Below, piece by piece: positions 1-10,600 of a stretch of DNA of 64,000 nt (its first letter is position 1; each line of letters opens with the position of its first letter). A program made the position numbers and the translations under genes. The notes under the pieces were generated by a model that made no database searches, was not told the origin of the DNA, and worked only from the letters and a program-made list of their open reading frames with translations. Location: assembly GCF_900111985.1 (NCBI RefSeq), contig NZ_FOKI01000016.1:1-64000 (forward strand), read 5' to 3'. This DNA is from Clostridium frigidicarnis (GTDB lineage: Bacteria > Bacillota > Clostridia > Clostridiales > Clostridiaceae).

Positions 1-762
1 ACTCATCCAGAAAAGGCATATAATTGGAATTGGAGACCAAATCATCGTTCCTTTGGATTTGATAAATCCTATGATATAAATGATTATGTTATAGATGAGG
101 AAATTGGACCAGGAATTTCAGATGGATCATTCTTTAAGCAAACAATGGCTTATATGGAAAAAGAAAAAAATCCATACTTTTTACATTCTGTTACATTGAC
201 AAGTCATGGACCATTTGAAATGCCTGAAAAGGAAAGAGGATTAAAATTAGAAAAAGAATTTGATGAAAGCATAATGGGTTCTTATTTCCAAAGTGTAAAT
301 TACGTAGATAAACAAATTGGAAATTTAGTTAATATGCTAAAAGAAAAAAAACAATTAGACAATACAGTTTTGGTTATTTATGGAGATCATACAGGAGTTC
401 ATAAGTTCTATCAAGATAAAGTAAATGATATAAACGGTATGAAAGAGAGTTGGAAGGATAAAGATTTAAGAGTTCCATTTATAATATATAATCCAGAGTT
501 AAATGGTGAGAAAAAGGATGTTATAGGTGGTCAAGTAGATATGATGCCTACAGTAGCTTATCTAATGGGAATAGAGAGAGACAGGTTAAAAGATAGTGCT
601 ATGGGAAGAATTCTTGTTAATACTGAAAGGAACTTCACTATATTAAATAATGGAGAGATAATGGGTGAACCTAAAAGTAAAGAAGAAGAAAATCATATAA
701 AAAATGTTTTTTCAGTTGCAGATAAGATGATAGAGGGAAATTATTTTAAAGACAATCAATAA
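1..762 (+). CDS. LtaS-type lipoteichoic acid synthase, 3' part (partial)
   Basis: The frame is open from the first base, so this is the C-terminal 253 residues of a longer gene cut by the window edge. It matches the extracellular sulfatase-like domain of polyglycerolphosphate (LtaS/phosphoglycerol transferase) enzymes, which move glycerol-phosphate from phosphatidylglycerol to a growing teichoic acid outside the membrane. Visible marks are the VTLTSHGPF motif and YGDHTGVH, whose Asp-His pair corresponds to the Mn-binding residues of LtaS. The N-terminal membrane helices and catalytic Thr lie upstream of the window. A strong terminator follows the stop. The family call is firm; which paralogue it is cannot be judged. 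Confidence 0.88.
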   Translation, partial: THPEKAYNWNWRPNHRSFGFDKSYDINDYVIDEEIGPGISDGSFFKQTMAYMEKEKNPYFLHSVTLTSHGPFEMPEKERGLKLEKEFDESIMGSYFQSVNYVDKQIGNLVNMLKEKKQLDNTVLVIYGDHTGVHKFYQDKVNDINGMKESWKDKDLRVPFIIYNPELNGEKKDVIGGQVDMMPTVAYLMGIERDRLKDSAMGRILVNTERNFTILNNGEIMGEPKSKEEENHIKNVFSVADKMIEGNYFKDNQ

Positions 763-808
763 AATTATATGTTTAAAAGATATTTTAAAAAGGCATAAAA
801 TTTAAATA

Positions 809-856
809 AGCACTATGATAATTATTGAATTTTAGTAATTATCATAGTGCTTTTTC
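809..856 (+). terminator. Rho-independent terminator after the LtaS-like gene
   Basis: A 16-bp perfect stem, AGCACTATGATAATTA paired with TAATTATCATAGTGCT around an 11-nt loop, is followed by TTTTCTTT. It sits between two convergent genes and ends the plus-strand LtaS transcript. Confidence 0.85.
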
Positions 857-906
857 TTTATCCTATAGGAATTCATAATCAAGTTAAAGAGGTAGATAAC
901 TCAAAA

Positions 907-2088
907 TTAATGAAGGTAATCTTCATCAATAGTTATTACACAATTATACTCTGGAAATTTTTCTTTAACCTTAGATTTGATATCGTTTTTTAATTCTTCG
1001 TCACTCATTATTTTTCTCTTTTTATTGGAATCTACAACTACATCAAAAATTAAATTTTTAATTTCACCTTCTCCTACTATTCTAAAATCATGCATAGATT
1101 TTATTAGTGGGTGGTTATTTAATATTTTTAATAAATCATGCTCCGTTTTAAGAACTTCCTTATCATCTACATTTATTGGATCCATGTGTATAACTAAATA
1201 AAGCTTCAATTTTTTAGAAACTTCTTTTTCAGCTCTATCAATAACTTCATGTATAGTAATTATGGATAAATTGCAAGGAACTTCGGCATGGATAGAAGCC
1301 ATTATTCTTCCAGGTCCATAATTGTGAATTATTAAGTCATGAACCCCAAGTATATGATAATAATTAAGCACAGAGGATTTTATGTTTTCAACAAGTTCAG
1401 GATCAGGAGCTTCACCAAGTAAAGGATTTAGAGTATCTTTTACTAAACCAAATCCAGAGTATAAAATCATAAGAGATACAAGAACTCCTGCATAGCCATC
1501 TATAGGAAGAGTTGTGAAGTTAGATGATACTAATGATAAGGCAACACAACTAGATGTTATAACGTCACCTAAAGCATCAATAGAAGCAGCTTTTAATGCG
1601 GCAGAATTTATTTTTTTGCCAATTAACCCATTAAACTTTGAAAGCCATATCTTAAATAAAATTGACACTAATATAAGAATAAATGATATAATTTCAAAAG
1701 TAACAGGTGTGGGTGAGAGTATTCTTCCTACAGAGGATTTTATAAATTGAAGTCCTACCAAAATAACCATAAAAGAAACTATCATAGCAGATATATATTC
1801 AAATCTACCATGTCCAAAAGGATGCTCTTCATCAGCAGGCATATTAGCTAGTTTAAAACCTAATATAGTTATAATTGAAGATGCTGCATCAGATAAGTTA
1901 TTAAATGCATCAGCAGTTACAGCTATACTTCCGAGAATTAAACCTAAAGATAATTTAATTATAAAAAGCAATGCATTTATAATTATGCCTACAACTCCAG
2001 CTACAATGCCATAAGATGTCCTAGTTTTTTCATTTGATATAGAATCCCTATCTTTAATAAAAGTTTTTATAATTAATTTAGATAACAT
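907..2088 (-). CDS. Cation diffusion facilitator (CDF) family efflux transporter
   Basis: This 393-residue protein has the CDF layout: about six membrane helices in residues 25-220, then a cytoplasmic metal-binding domain of about 170 residues. The metal-site signature of helix 2 reads DAFNNLSDAASS and is followed by HPFGHGRFE, typical of the MMT1/FieF-like group that exports Zn, Fe, Mn or Co by proton antiport. The tail carries a long extension beyond the usual dimerisation domain. The start is an ATG behind GAGGAGTG. The leader contains a perfect 10-bp hairpin at 2122-2147. The metal specificity cannot be read from the sequence. Confidence 0.92.
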   Translation of the reverse strand: MLSKLIIKTFIKDRDSISNEKTRTSYGIVAGVVGIIINALLFIIKLSLGLILGSIAVTADAFNNLSDAASSIITILGFKLANMPADEEHPFGHGRFEYISAMIVSFMVILVGLQFIKSSVGRILSPTPVTFEIISFILILVSILFKIWLSKFNGLIGKKINSAALKAASIDALGDVITSSCVALSLVSSNFTTLPIDGYAGVLVSLMILYSGFGLVKDTLNPLLGEAPDPELVENIKSSVLNYYHILGVHDLIIHNYGPGRIMASIHAEVPCNLSIITIHEVIDRAEKEVSKKLKLYLVIHMDPINVDDKEVLKTEHDLLKILNNHPLIKSMHDFRIVGEGEIKNLIFDVVVDSNKKRKIMSDEELKNDIKSKVKEKFPEYNCVITIDEDYLH

Positions 2089-2121
2089 ATATTCACTCCT
2101 CTATTTAAACAATTATAAATT

Positions 2122-2147
2122 GGCATAGTTTGCATCTAAACTATGCC
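2122..2147 (-). promoter_or_regulatory. Perfect hairpin in the 5' leader of the CDF transporter gene
   Basis: GGCATAGTTT and AAACTATGCC form a perfect 10-bp inverted repeat around GCATCT, 34 nt before the start codon. On the minus strand it is not followed by a U-run, so it is more likely an operator or RNA structure than a terminator. Metal-responsive control is only inferred from the neighbouring gene. Confidence 0.4.
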
Positions 2148-2428
2148 TAAATATTAAAAAAAATTTTTAAAATCATCAAATTATTATATCATATAATAAA
2201 AACATATTCATTTATAAATAAGAAAATTTTATTTTAAAATGAATAAACTTCTATTTTTATAGGAAGTGAATATATAGGAAGTTTAGGGATATAGTCGAGT
2301 ATATCCTTCATTTTATTATGTTTTACATTAAAACTTTTAATAAAAAAAATCCACATGTCTATAATATAAGTATGATAAAAAAACAAAACCTATAAGTCAA
2401 AATAGTTTTTATTTATAGGAGGTATATT
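2148..2428. other. Intergenic region between the CDF gene and a small ORF
   Basis: AT-rich spacer that should hold the divergent promoters. A TATAAT-like box on the minus strand lies at 2183-2188. An inverted repeat GGATATA/TATATCC lies at 2287-2306. No other gene is seen. Confidence 0.4.
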
Positions 2429-2590
2429 ATGGATAAAAAAAAATTAATCTTAATAATCTTTTTTATGTTAACACTTAATATTACAACACCTTTTAATTTT
2501 AATAAAAAGAATTTAGTTAATCCTAATCCTATGGAATTAAAAAGAAAAGGATGCATAGAGGTATCAAATTATAATAATATTCTATCCTAA
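2429..2590 (+). CDS. Small exported or membrane peptide of unknown function (53 aa)
   Basis: This short ORF has a textbook AGGAGG at 2417-2422, six bases before its ATG. The peptide begins MDKKK followed by about 15 hydrophobic residues (LILIIFFMLTLNITT), like a signal peptide or single membrane anchor, and then a polar tail of about 30 residues with one Cys. There is no signal-peptidase II lipobox. It stands alone, about 185 bp upstream of the M18 peptidase gene on the same strand. I do not recognise the family. It could be a secreted signalling peptide, a small membrane protein, or the remnant of a longer gene; the strong RBS favours real translation. Confidence 0.55.
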   Translation: MDKKKLILIIFFMLTLNITTPFNFNKKNLVNPNPMELKRKGCIEVSNYNNILS

Positions 2591-2776
2591 AAAAAAATTG
2601 ATATGCATGGTTAGTAGTATAAATTTCGAGTTTATTCAATATTCAATATTCAATAAGAAAAATTAAATACTTTTACAAAATTAAACTTTGTAAAACAATA
2701 CATTAATGATAAAATATAATTGTATATATTTATTTACAAAGAATATTAAAATTTTACAAAAATGTGGGGGTAAATA

Positions 2777-4078
2777 ATGAATAATGAATTGAAATTTGCA
2801 GAGGAACTTATAGACTTTTTATATGAAAGTCCAACTGCTTTTCATGCAGTAGAAAGTATAAAAAAAGTACTTGATGAAAATGACTTTGAGGAATTAAAAG
2901 AAGAAAATAGATGGAATATAAAACATGAAGGTAAGTACTATGTAACTAAAAATCAATCAGCATTAATAGCATTTGTTATTGGAAAAGGAGATGTAGGAGA
3001 CAATGGTTTTAAGATTGTAGGAGCTCATACAGATTCTCCAACTTTTAGAATAAAACCAAACCCTGAAATCATGGTAGAAGATAATTATGTTAAATTAAAT
3101 ACAGAGGTGTATGGCGGACCTATACTTAGTACATGGTTTGATAGACCTTTATCAATAGCAGGTAGAGTAACTTTAAAAAGTGAAAATCCATTAAATCCAA
3201 ACAATCAGTTAATTAATATAAATAAACCAATTTTAATAATCCCTAATATAGCAATACATATGAATAGGGAAGTAAATGATGGATTTAAGATAAATAGACA
3301 AAAGGATACTCTTCCATTAATATCATTAGTTAATGATAAGCTTGAAAAAGGAAAGTATTTATTAAATTTATTAGCACAAGAATTAAAAGTTAATATGGAT
3401 GATATAATAGACTTTGATTTATTCTTATATGAGTATGAAAAGGGAACTATTATGGGATTAAACAATGAATTTATTTCAATGGGAAGACAAGATGATTTAT
3501 CAATGGTTCATGCTGGAATAAAAGCATTAATTAATTCAAAAATTAATATGGCAACAAATGTAATGGTATGTTTTGATAATGAAGAAGTGGGAAGTTCTAC
3601 AAAGCAAGGAGGAGATTCTAACTTACTTGTAAATATATTAGAAAGAATAGCTTTATGTTTAGGAGAAGATAAGGAAGATTTCTTTAGAGCTATAGCTAAA
3701 TCTTTTATGATATCTGCAGATTTAGCTCATGCATTACATCCAAACTATATAGAAAAAAATGATCCTACAGTTAAATGTTTTATAAATAAGGGACCAGTTA
3801 TAAAAATTAATGCAAATCAAGCATATACTTCAGATAGTGATTCAATAGCTGTCTATGAACAAATATGTAGAAGAGCAAAGGTGCCAGTACAAAAATTTGT
3901 AAATAGATCAGATTTAAGAGGAGGATCAACTATAGGTCCTATATCATCAACTCATTTACCAATACGTTCAATAGATATAGGTAATCCAGTATTTTCAATG
4001 CACTCTATAAGAGAATTGGGTGGGGTTTTAGATCATATGTATATCTTAAAATCATTTGAAGAATACTATAATTTATAA
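2777..4078 (+). CDS. apeB: M18 family aminopeptidase (aspartyl aminopeptidase type)
   Basis: This 433-residue zinc exopeptidase removes N-terminal residues from peptides in the cytoplasm. Family marks are the metal-binding VGAHTDSPTFRIKPNP segment near residue 80, the acidic QDDLSM and DNEEVGS segments in the middle, and SADLAHALHPNY and MHSIRELGG toward the C-terminus, which supply the remaining metal and active-site residues. The length is normal for the family. The start ATG follows GTGGGGGT. It appears monocistronic, with a strong terminator 12 nt after the stop. Confidence 0.93.
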   Translation: MNNELKFAEELIDFLYESPTAFHAVESIKKVLDENDFEELKEENRWNIKHEGKYYVTKNQSALIAFVIGKGDVGDNGFKIVGAHTDSPTFRIKPNPEIMVEDNYVKLNTEVYGGPILSTWFDRPLSIAGRVTLKSENPLNPNNQLININKPILIIPNIAIHMNREVNDGFKINRQKDTLPLISLVNDKLEKGKYLLNLLAQELKVNMDDIIDFDLFLYEYEKGTIMGLNNEFISMGRQDDLSMVHAGIKALINSKINMATNVMVCFDNEEVGSSTKQGGDSNLLVNILERIALCLGEDKEDFFRAIAKSFMISADLAHALHPNYIEKNDPTVKCFINKGPVIKINANQAYTSDSDSIAVYEQICRRAKVPVQKFVNRSDLRGGSTIGPISSTHLPIRSIDIGNPVFSMHSIRELGGVLDHMYILKSFEEYYNL

Positions 4079-4090
4079 TATTTAAAAGCA

Positions 4091-4138
4091 AAGCATTACT
4101 TTAATGAAATTAATTTATCATTAAAGTAATGCTTTTTT
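4091..4138 (+). terminator. Rho-independent terminator of the M18 peptidase gene
   Basis: Perfect 17-bp stem AAGCATTACTTTAATGA/TCATTAAAGTAATGCTT followed by a run of T. Confidence 0.88.
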
Positions 4139-4265
4139 ACTTTATAGGATATTATAAAATTTCAAATCTGTGGGTAACTTTTATAACTATTAAAATATAT
4201 AGATTTTTTAGTTGAAAGCTTTAATGAGTGAAAAATTTAAAGTGGCAAGTTCAAGAGTTTAAGAA

Positions 4266-4480
4266 ATTGACAATTGAAAATTGACAATTCAAGGATAAAT
4301 CTTCTAAGGAAGATTTTAAAATTTAAAAAATATGATTTAGAGAAAACCTGTGATTTTCAACCTGAACTTTCAACTTTCAACTTTCCACTCTCAACTTTAT
4401 ATTTAGGAAGTCTTTGACTTCCAACAATAATCGTCAATTATCAATTATCAATTGTCAATTAAAAAAAGGGTGCAGCCTTT
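4266..4480. repeat. Dispersed intergenic repeat, family 3, copy 1
   Basis: The left side has CAATTGAAAATTGACAATT and the right side TCAATTATCAATTGTCAATT, which are inverted relative to each other. Between them lie AAATCTTC...GGAAGATTT and GAAAACCTG...GATTTTCAACC. It ends in a short GGGTGCAGCC hairpin and a T-rich segment. The same order of modules recurs at 59379-59520. No ORF lies inside. It fills most of the 600-bp gap before the glucan synthase gene. Confidence 0.6.
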
Positions 4481-4681
4481 TGTTCTGTATAAGAATTGAT
4501 ATTAACCTATAACTTTACAGTTTGTCCATCCACTTAATTTGAATTGTTTAGTCATCATTTTTCTTATTTAGATGAATTTCTTTACATTAAATCCTTTTTA
4601 TTTTGATATTATTCTTATAATTTTTATAATTTAAGGCAAGGCTATAAAGTAGTAACATTAAAAAATAGGAGGATTTTGCTA

Positions 4682-7600
4682 ATGGTTTTGCTTTATATAT
4701 TTGGAATTGTTACGTTAATAATCTTACTCTCATATCTAATAATTATAGATAATAAGACTTATTTAAAAGATAAAAGTAAAAAAATAAATGATTTATCTTA
4801 TAGGGAACTTGAAAATTTGGGAGAGAATTTTTCAAAACATAATTTAACAAAGACCAACTTAATAAAAAGAAATATTTTTATAGATGATATTAAAAAAATA
4901 TATTTTGATATATTAAATAATCATGATTATTTAAATGATTTGTATAAAAATCATGTAAGAATAAGTGGGGGAAGTCAATGGATTTTAGATAATATACATA
5001 TGATAGAAAAAGAATATAATCATATAATGGTCAATTTTACTAAAAGTAGAAAAATAAAACTACCTCATATGAAGAATGATGAACTAAGATTATATAGAAT
5101 ATGTGAAGAATTTTTTTTAAATACAAATTTAAACATTACAGAAGAAAAATTATATTCATTCTTTAAGGAAGTTGATTTAACAACAGAAGAACTATGGTAT
5201 TTTCCTTTGTTTATGAGAATAGTAAATCTAAATGTAATAAGAGATTTATCTAATAAAATTCTTAATGAAGAAAAAGAATATTTAGAGGGTGAATATTTAG
5301 CACATGAATTTACTGAAATTATAAATGATGAGGAACTCAATGAAATTATAAATAAATTTAAAAATGATAAAACACAAATTACCATTAATATGGCTGAAGG
5401 ATTTTTAAATATAATAAGAAATAATGGTATACCGGAAAATAAAATACTTTTAATACTAAAAGATAAATTGTGTTTAAACGAAGAATCAATATTGCAAGCT
5501 TTAAAAAATTTAGAAAGAAAGAAAAAAAATAATGAGAAAAATATAGGCAATTCAATAAATTCTTTAAGATTTATAGATTCATTTAAATGGGAAGTATTTT
5601 TTGAAAAAGTAAGTATTGTAGAAAAAATACTTGCTAAAGATCCAAGTGGAATATATAAAAAAATGGATTTTCAATCAAGAGATTATTACAGACATAAAAT
5701 TGAGGAAATATCAAGAGTATCTAACATAGATGAAAAGACAATTGCTAGCACTTTAATAAAATGTTGTAATTCAAAAGATTCCATAAAAAATCATGTTGGA
5801 TATTACTTAATAGATGAAGGAATAGAAGAATTATATAAAAAATTAAACATAAATAAAAAGGTGAATAATCCTTCAAATGAAAAAAAGCTTTCTATGTACA
5901 TTATATCTAACCTATTAATAATGTTAATCATAGAACTATTAATAATAAAATTTTTGGTTAATGATCTTAGTTTAGTTACTATTGTATTGAATATTTTAGC
6001 ATTAATACCAATGAGTGAAATAGCTAAAATATTTACTAATACAATATTATCCTACATTATAAGTCCTAATTTTATACCAAAACTTTCCCTTGAGCATGGA
6101 GTAGATGAAGATAAAGCAACTTTAGTAGTAATTCCTGCAATATTAAATAATAAAAATAGAACTGAAAAGCTTATGAGAGATTTAGAAATTTATTATTTAA
6201 CTTGTAGAGAGAATAATATTTATTTTGCACTATGTGGAGATTTTACTGATAGCAACAAAGAAGAAGGTAAGGACGATAATGAAATAATATCTGCAGGTAT
6301 GAAAATTGCAAAAGAATTAAATGAAAAGTATGGTGAAAAGTTTCTATTTTTACATAGAAAAAGGCTATATAATTCAATAGATAAAATCTATATGGGTTGG
6401 GAGAGAAAACGTGGGAAAATAACAGAATTAAATAAACTTTTAAGAGGAGATAAGAGCACAAGCTATATTTATGGAGTAGAATTTCTAGAGAATTTACCCT
6501 GTATAGAGAATGTTATAACATTAGATGCAGATACTAAAGTGCCATTAGGAGAATTTAAGAAATTAATAGGTGCTATGGCTCACCCATTAAATTATAAATA
6601 TAATATCATGCAACCAAGAATTATTGGAGACTTAGAAAACTCAACAGATACAGAATTTATTAAAAATTATATGGTAGATAAGGGATTAAATATATATTCA
6701 AACATGGTATCAAATATATACCAAGATGTTTTTCAATGTGGAATTTTCATGGGGAAGGGCATATATAGAGTTGATGAATTTATAAAGCTTTTAGAAAATA
6801 AGTTTAAGGAAAATTCTGTGTTAAGTCATGATTTGCTAGAGGGATGTCTTTTGCACACAGGTTTTTTAAGTGATGTAATCCTTGTGGAAGGATTTCCACT
6901 TAATTATTATTCCTATGCTATGAGATTACATAGATGGGTAAGAGGCGATATACAAAATATTATATATGCATTTAATAGAAATTTTAGTTCTTTAAATAGA
7001 TACAAAATTCTTGATAATATTAGAAGATCATTATTGTATCCAAGTATTTTATTTACAATTATAGTCTCTAGTTTTGGAAAAACCTATAACCAAATGGGCT
7101 GGATAAGTCTTGGATTCTTAACATTAGCAATGCCAATTATTATGGATATACTTACATTAAGAAAATCAGGTTTGATAAAAAATATAAAAAATTATTTTTT
7201 AGTATTTACATTTTTTATTGATGAAAGTTGTTTATATATAAATGCTATAGCAAAAACACTTTATAGAATGGTATTCTCTAAAAAGAATCTTCTTCAATGG
7301 AAAAGTGCGTTTTTTGTTGAAAATGAAGAGAATGATAGTTTTATTTGGTATGTTAGATTTATGATGCCAGGCTTAGTTATCTCTGTTTTGTTATTTTTGA
7401 TTTCGCTAGGTAACTCTACTGAAAACTTTAAATTTATTTTACCATCTATAACAGTATGGATTTTAAGTCCAGCTATTGCTTATTTGGTAAGTGTTAATTG
7501 GAGAGAAAAGAGAGAAAGTCTTTCAAAAGAGGAAATTAAAAAAGCTAGAATTTTAGCAAGAAGAACATGGGCATATTTTGAAGATTTTGTTAATGAAGAA

Positions 7601-10600
7601 AATAATTATTTAGGACCAGATAATTATCAAGAGGATCCTATGAAGGGAATAGCACATAGAACTTCTCCAACTAATATTGCAATGACATTAAGTAGTAATT
7701 GCTGTGCTTATGATTTGGGGTATATAGGTATATGTACATTTATTTCAAGAACTAAAAAAACATTATGCACTCTTAAAGACTTAGAAACAATTAACGGGCA
7801 TTATTATAATTGGTATGATACGGTAACATTAAAACCATTATATCCAAGATATATCTCAACAGTAGATAGTGGAAATTTACTAAGCTATTTATGGCTTGTA
7901 AAACAATGTATAAAGGAATACACAAATAAACCAATTGTAAATGAAAACTTTAAGCAGGGTATTAAGGATACAATGGATGTATCTATGGAAAATAAGGATC
8001 TTCAGGTTTATTTTAATACATTCTTAAAAACCTTTGAAGAAGAATTGACAATAGATAAATATAAAATAATTCTTATGGAAATAAGATGTAGGTGTAAGGA
8101 CATACAGAAAATAGAAGGGAAAAATTATTGGATTTCAAAACTTAAAGATAATGTTACTCAATATATAAAAGAAATTCAAATATTAATTCCATGGGTTCAT
8201 ATAGTGGATAAGGGAAATACGGACTTGTATAAGAGTTTAAGGAAATTAGTATTTAATGAGCCATTAAGTAATATTCCAGATAAGTTAAATAATATTTTAG
8301 ATAAACATATTTTAGAACTAGATAAACATGAAGAACTTAAAATACTAATTAAGAAAAGTATAAATTCTTTTGAAAAACTTTTAAAAGAGCTTAAAAATAT
8401 AGAAGATGATTTAGAAATCATAAGTGATGGAATGGATTTTTCTATGCTTTATGATAATAAAATGGGGTTATTTTCTATAGGATATGATGTTGAAAGCAAT
8501 AAATTAAATCAGTCTTATTATGATTTAATGGCCTCAGAAGCGAGGATAGCTTCCTATGTTGCAATAGCTAAGGGAGATATACCAAAGCTAAACTGGAAAA
8601 ATCTCGGGAGACAGCTTACAAATATGGGTGGAAGAAAAGCATTGGTATCTTGGAGTGGAACAATGTTTGAGTATTTAATGCCATTAATAATTTTAAAGAA
8701 TTACGATGGCTCTATTTGGAATGAAACATATTATGGTGTTGTTAAAGAACAAAAAAAACATGGATTTAAAAATAGTATACCATGGGGCGTGTCTGAAAGT
8801 GGATATTTTTATTTTGATAGAAGTATGATTTATCAATACAAAGCATTTGGAATACCTAAAGCAGGATTAAAGACCGGATTAGAAAATGAACTTGTTATAG
8901 CTCCATATTCAACAGTAATGGCTCTAATGGTTGATCCTAAGGGAGCATTAGCTAATCTAGATAGACTATATTCTTTAGGAGCTAATGGAAGGTATGGATT
9001 ATATGAAGCTATTGATTATAATAAAGAAAGAGTAACCAAGGGAAAAGGATTTTCAATAGTAAAATCATTTATGATTCATCACCAAGGAATGTCACTTATG
9101 TCACTTACTAATACCCTTAACAACAATATATTTAGAGAAAGATTTCATAAAGATTCTAGAGTTGAATCTTGTGAATTATTACTTCAAGAAAAATATTGTA
9201 ATAAAGCAACATTTTCAAGAGAAAAAGTAGATACTGTAAAGTTATTAGAAAAGCCATTAGAGGATATAATAATTAGAAGTTATAGTACACCATATACAGA
9301 ATTTCCAGAAATAGCTACTTTATCTAATGGAGAATATAATTTAATAATAACTAATAGAGGTAGCGGATATAGCAAATTAAGAGATATAAACCTTTATAGA
9401 TGGAAAAAAGATTTTATAAATGATAATAAAGGAATGTATATTTATATAAAAGATATTAATGAAAACAAGTATTGGAGTGCAACTTATGAGCCAACTAGAA
9501 TAAATACGGATGAATATAAAGTTAAATTTGCTTTTAATAAAGCTAAGTTTAATTGTAAATATAATAACATTAATAGTAGTTTATCTGTAGATATAAGTGG
9601 TGAGGACAATATAGAAATAAGAATATTAGAATTAGAAAATCTAAGCAATGAAGATAAAATTTTAGAAATAACAACATATAGTGAAATTACATTAACATCT
9701 AATGATGGAGATACATCTCACCCTGCCTTTAGTAATTTATTTATAAGTACTGAGTCTTTTGAAAACAATACTATTTTAGCATATAGAAGACCTAGAAAGA
9801 AAAGTGATAAAAAAATTTACGGATATCAAAGACTATTATGTGATGGAAACATGGTAGGAGATATAAGTTATGAAACTTCTAGATTAAATTTTATAGGCAG
9901 AGGAAACACTTTAGAAAATCCTAAAGTAATAAGTAGCTCAATATCTTTAAAAAATACAATGGGAGCAGTATTAGATCCCGTATTTAGTCAAAGAGTGAAA
10001 GTTCGAATGAAAAAAGGAGAAAAATCAAAAATATATATATTAATGGGTATTGAGGAAAGTAAAGAAGATGCAATGAATACCTTGAAAAAATATAATACAA
10101 TAGATGAATGCAGAGGGATATTAAATAACTATAATTTAAATACAAGAGAAAATTTAAGAAGCTTGGGTGTCAAATATAAACAAACGCTATTATATGATAT
10201 AGTAGCTAGCAGAATATTATATAATATAAAAGATGTATTAAAAAGAGAAAATTTCATAAAAACTCTTGATAATTCGCAAAAGGACTTGTGGTCTATAGGA
10301 ATTTCAGGAGATATACCTATAGTTACTGTTTATATAGAAGATAATAAAAATATAGATTTAATAAGACAGTGGATTCAATGTCATAGATATTTAAATTATA
10401 GGGGTATAGAATTTGATTTACTTATAATAGATAACGAAGAGTTTAGTTATGATATGGGGTTGAAGTCAGAGTTAATAGATTTAGTTAATAAATATACTAG
10501 TGAAAAAGATTCGAATTTAAGAGGAAAAATTTATGTAAAAGGAAATGAATCAATTGATAAACCTATGATGAATTTTATAAGGGGAATCAGCAGCATTTTT

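Noticed and set aside
2122-2147. MntR/DtxR-type operator before the CDF gene
   Set aside because: The dyad is perfect but does not match a consensus I can recall with confidence; kept only as an unassigned hairpin.
5065-5550. 161-codon open frame antisense to the glucan synthase gene
   Set aside because: Ser/Phe/Lys-rich translation typical of the reverse strand of AT-rich genes; no RBS and no domain.
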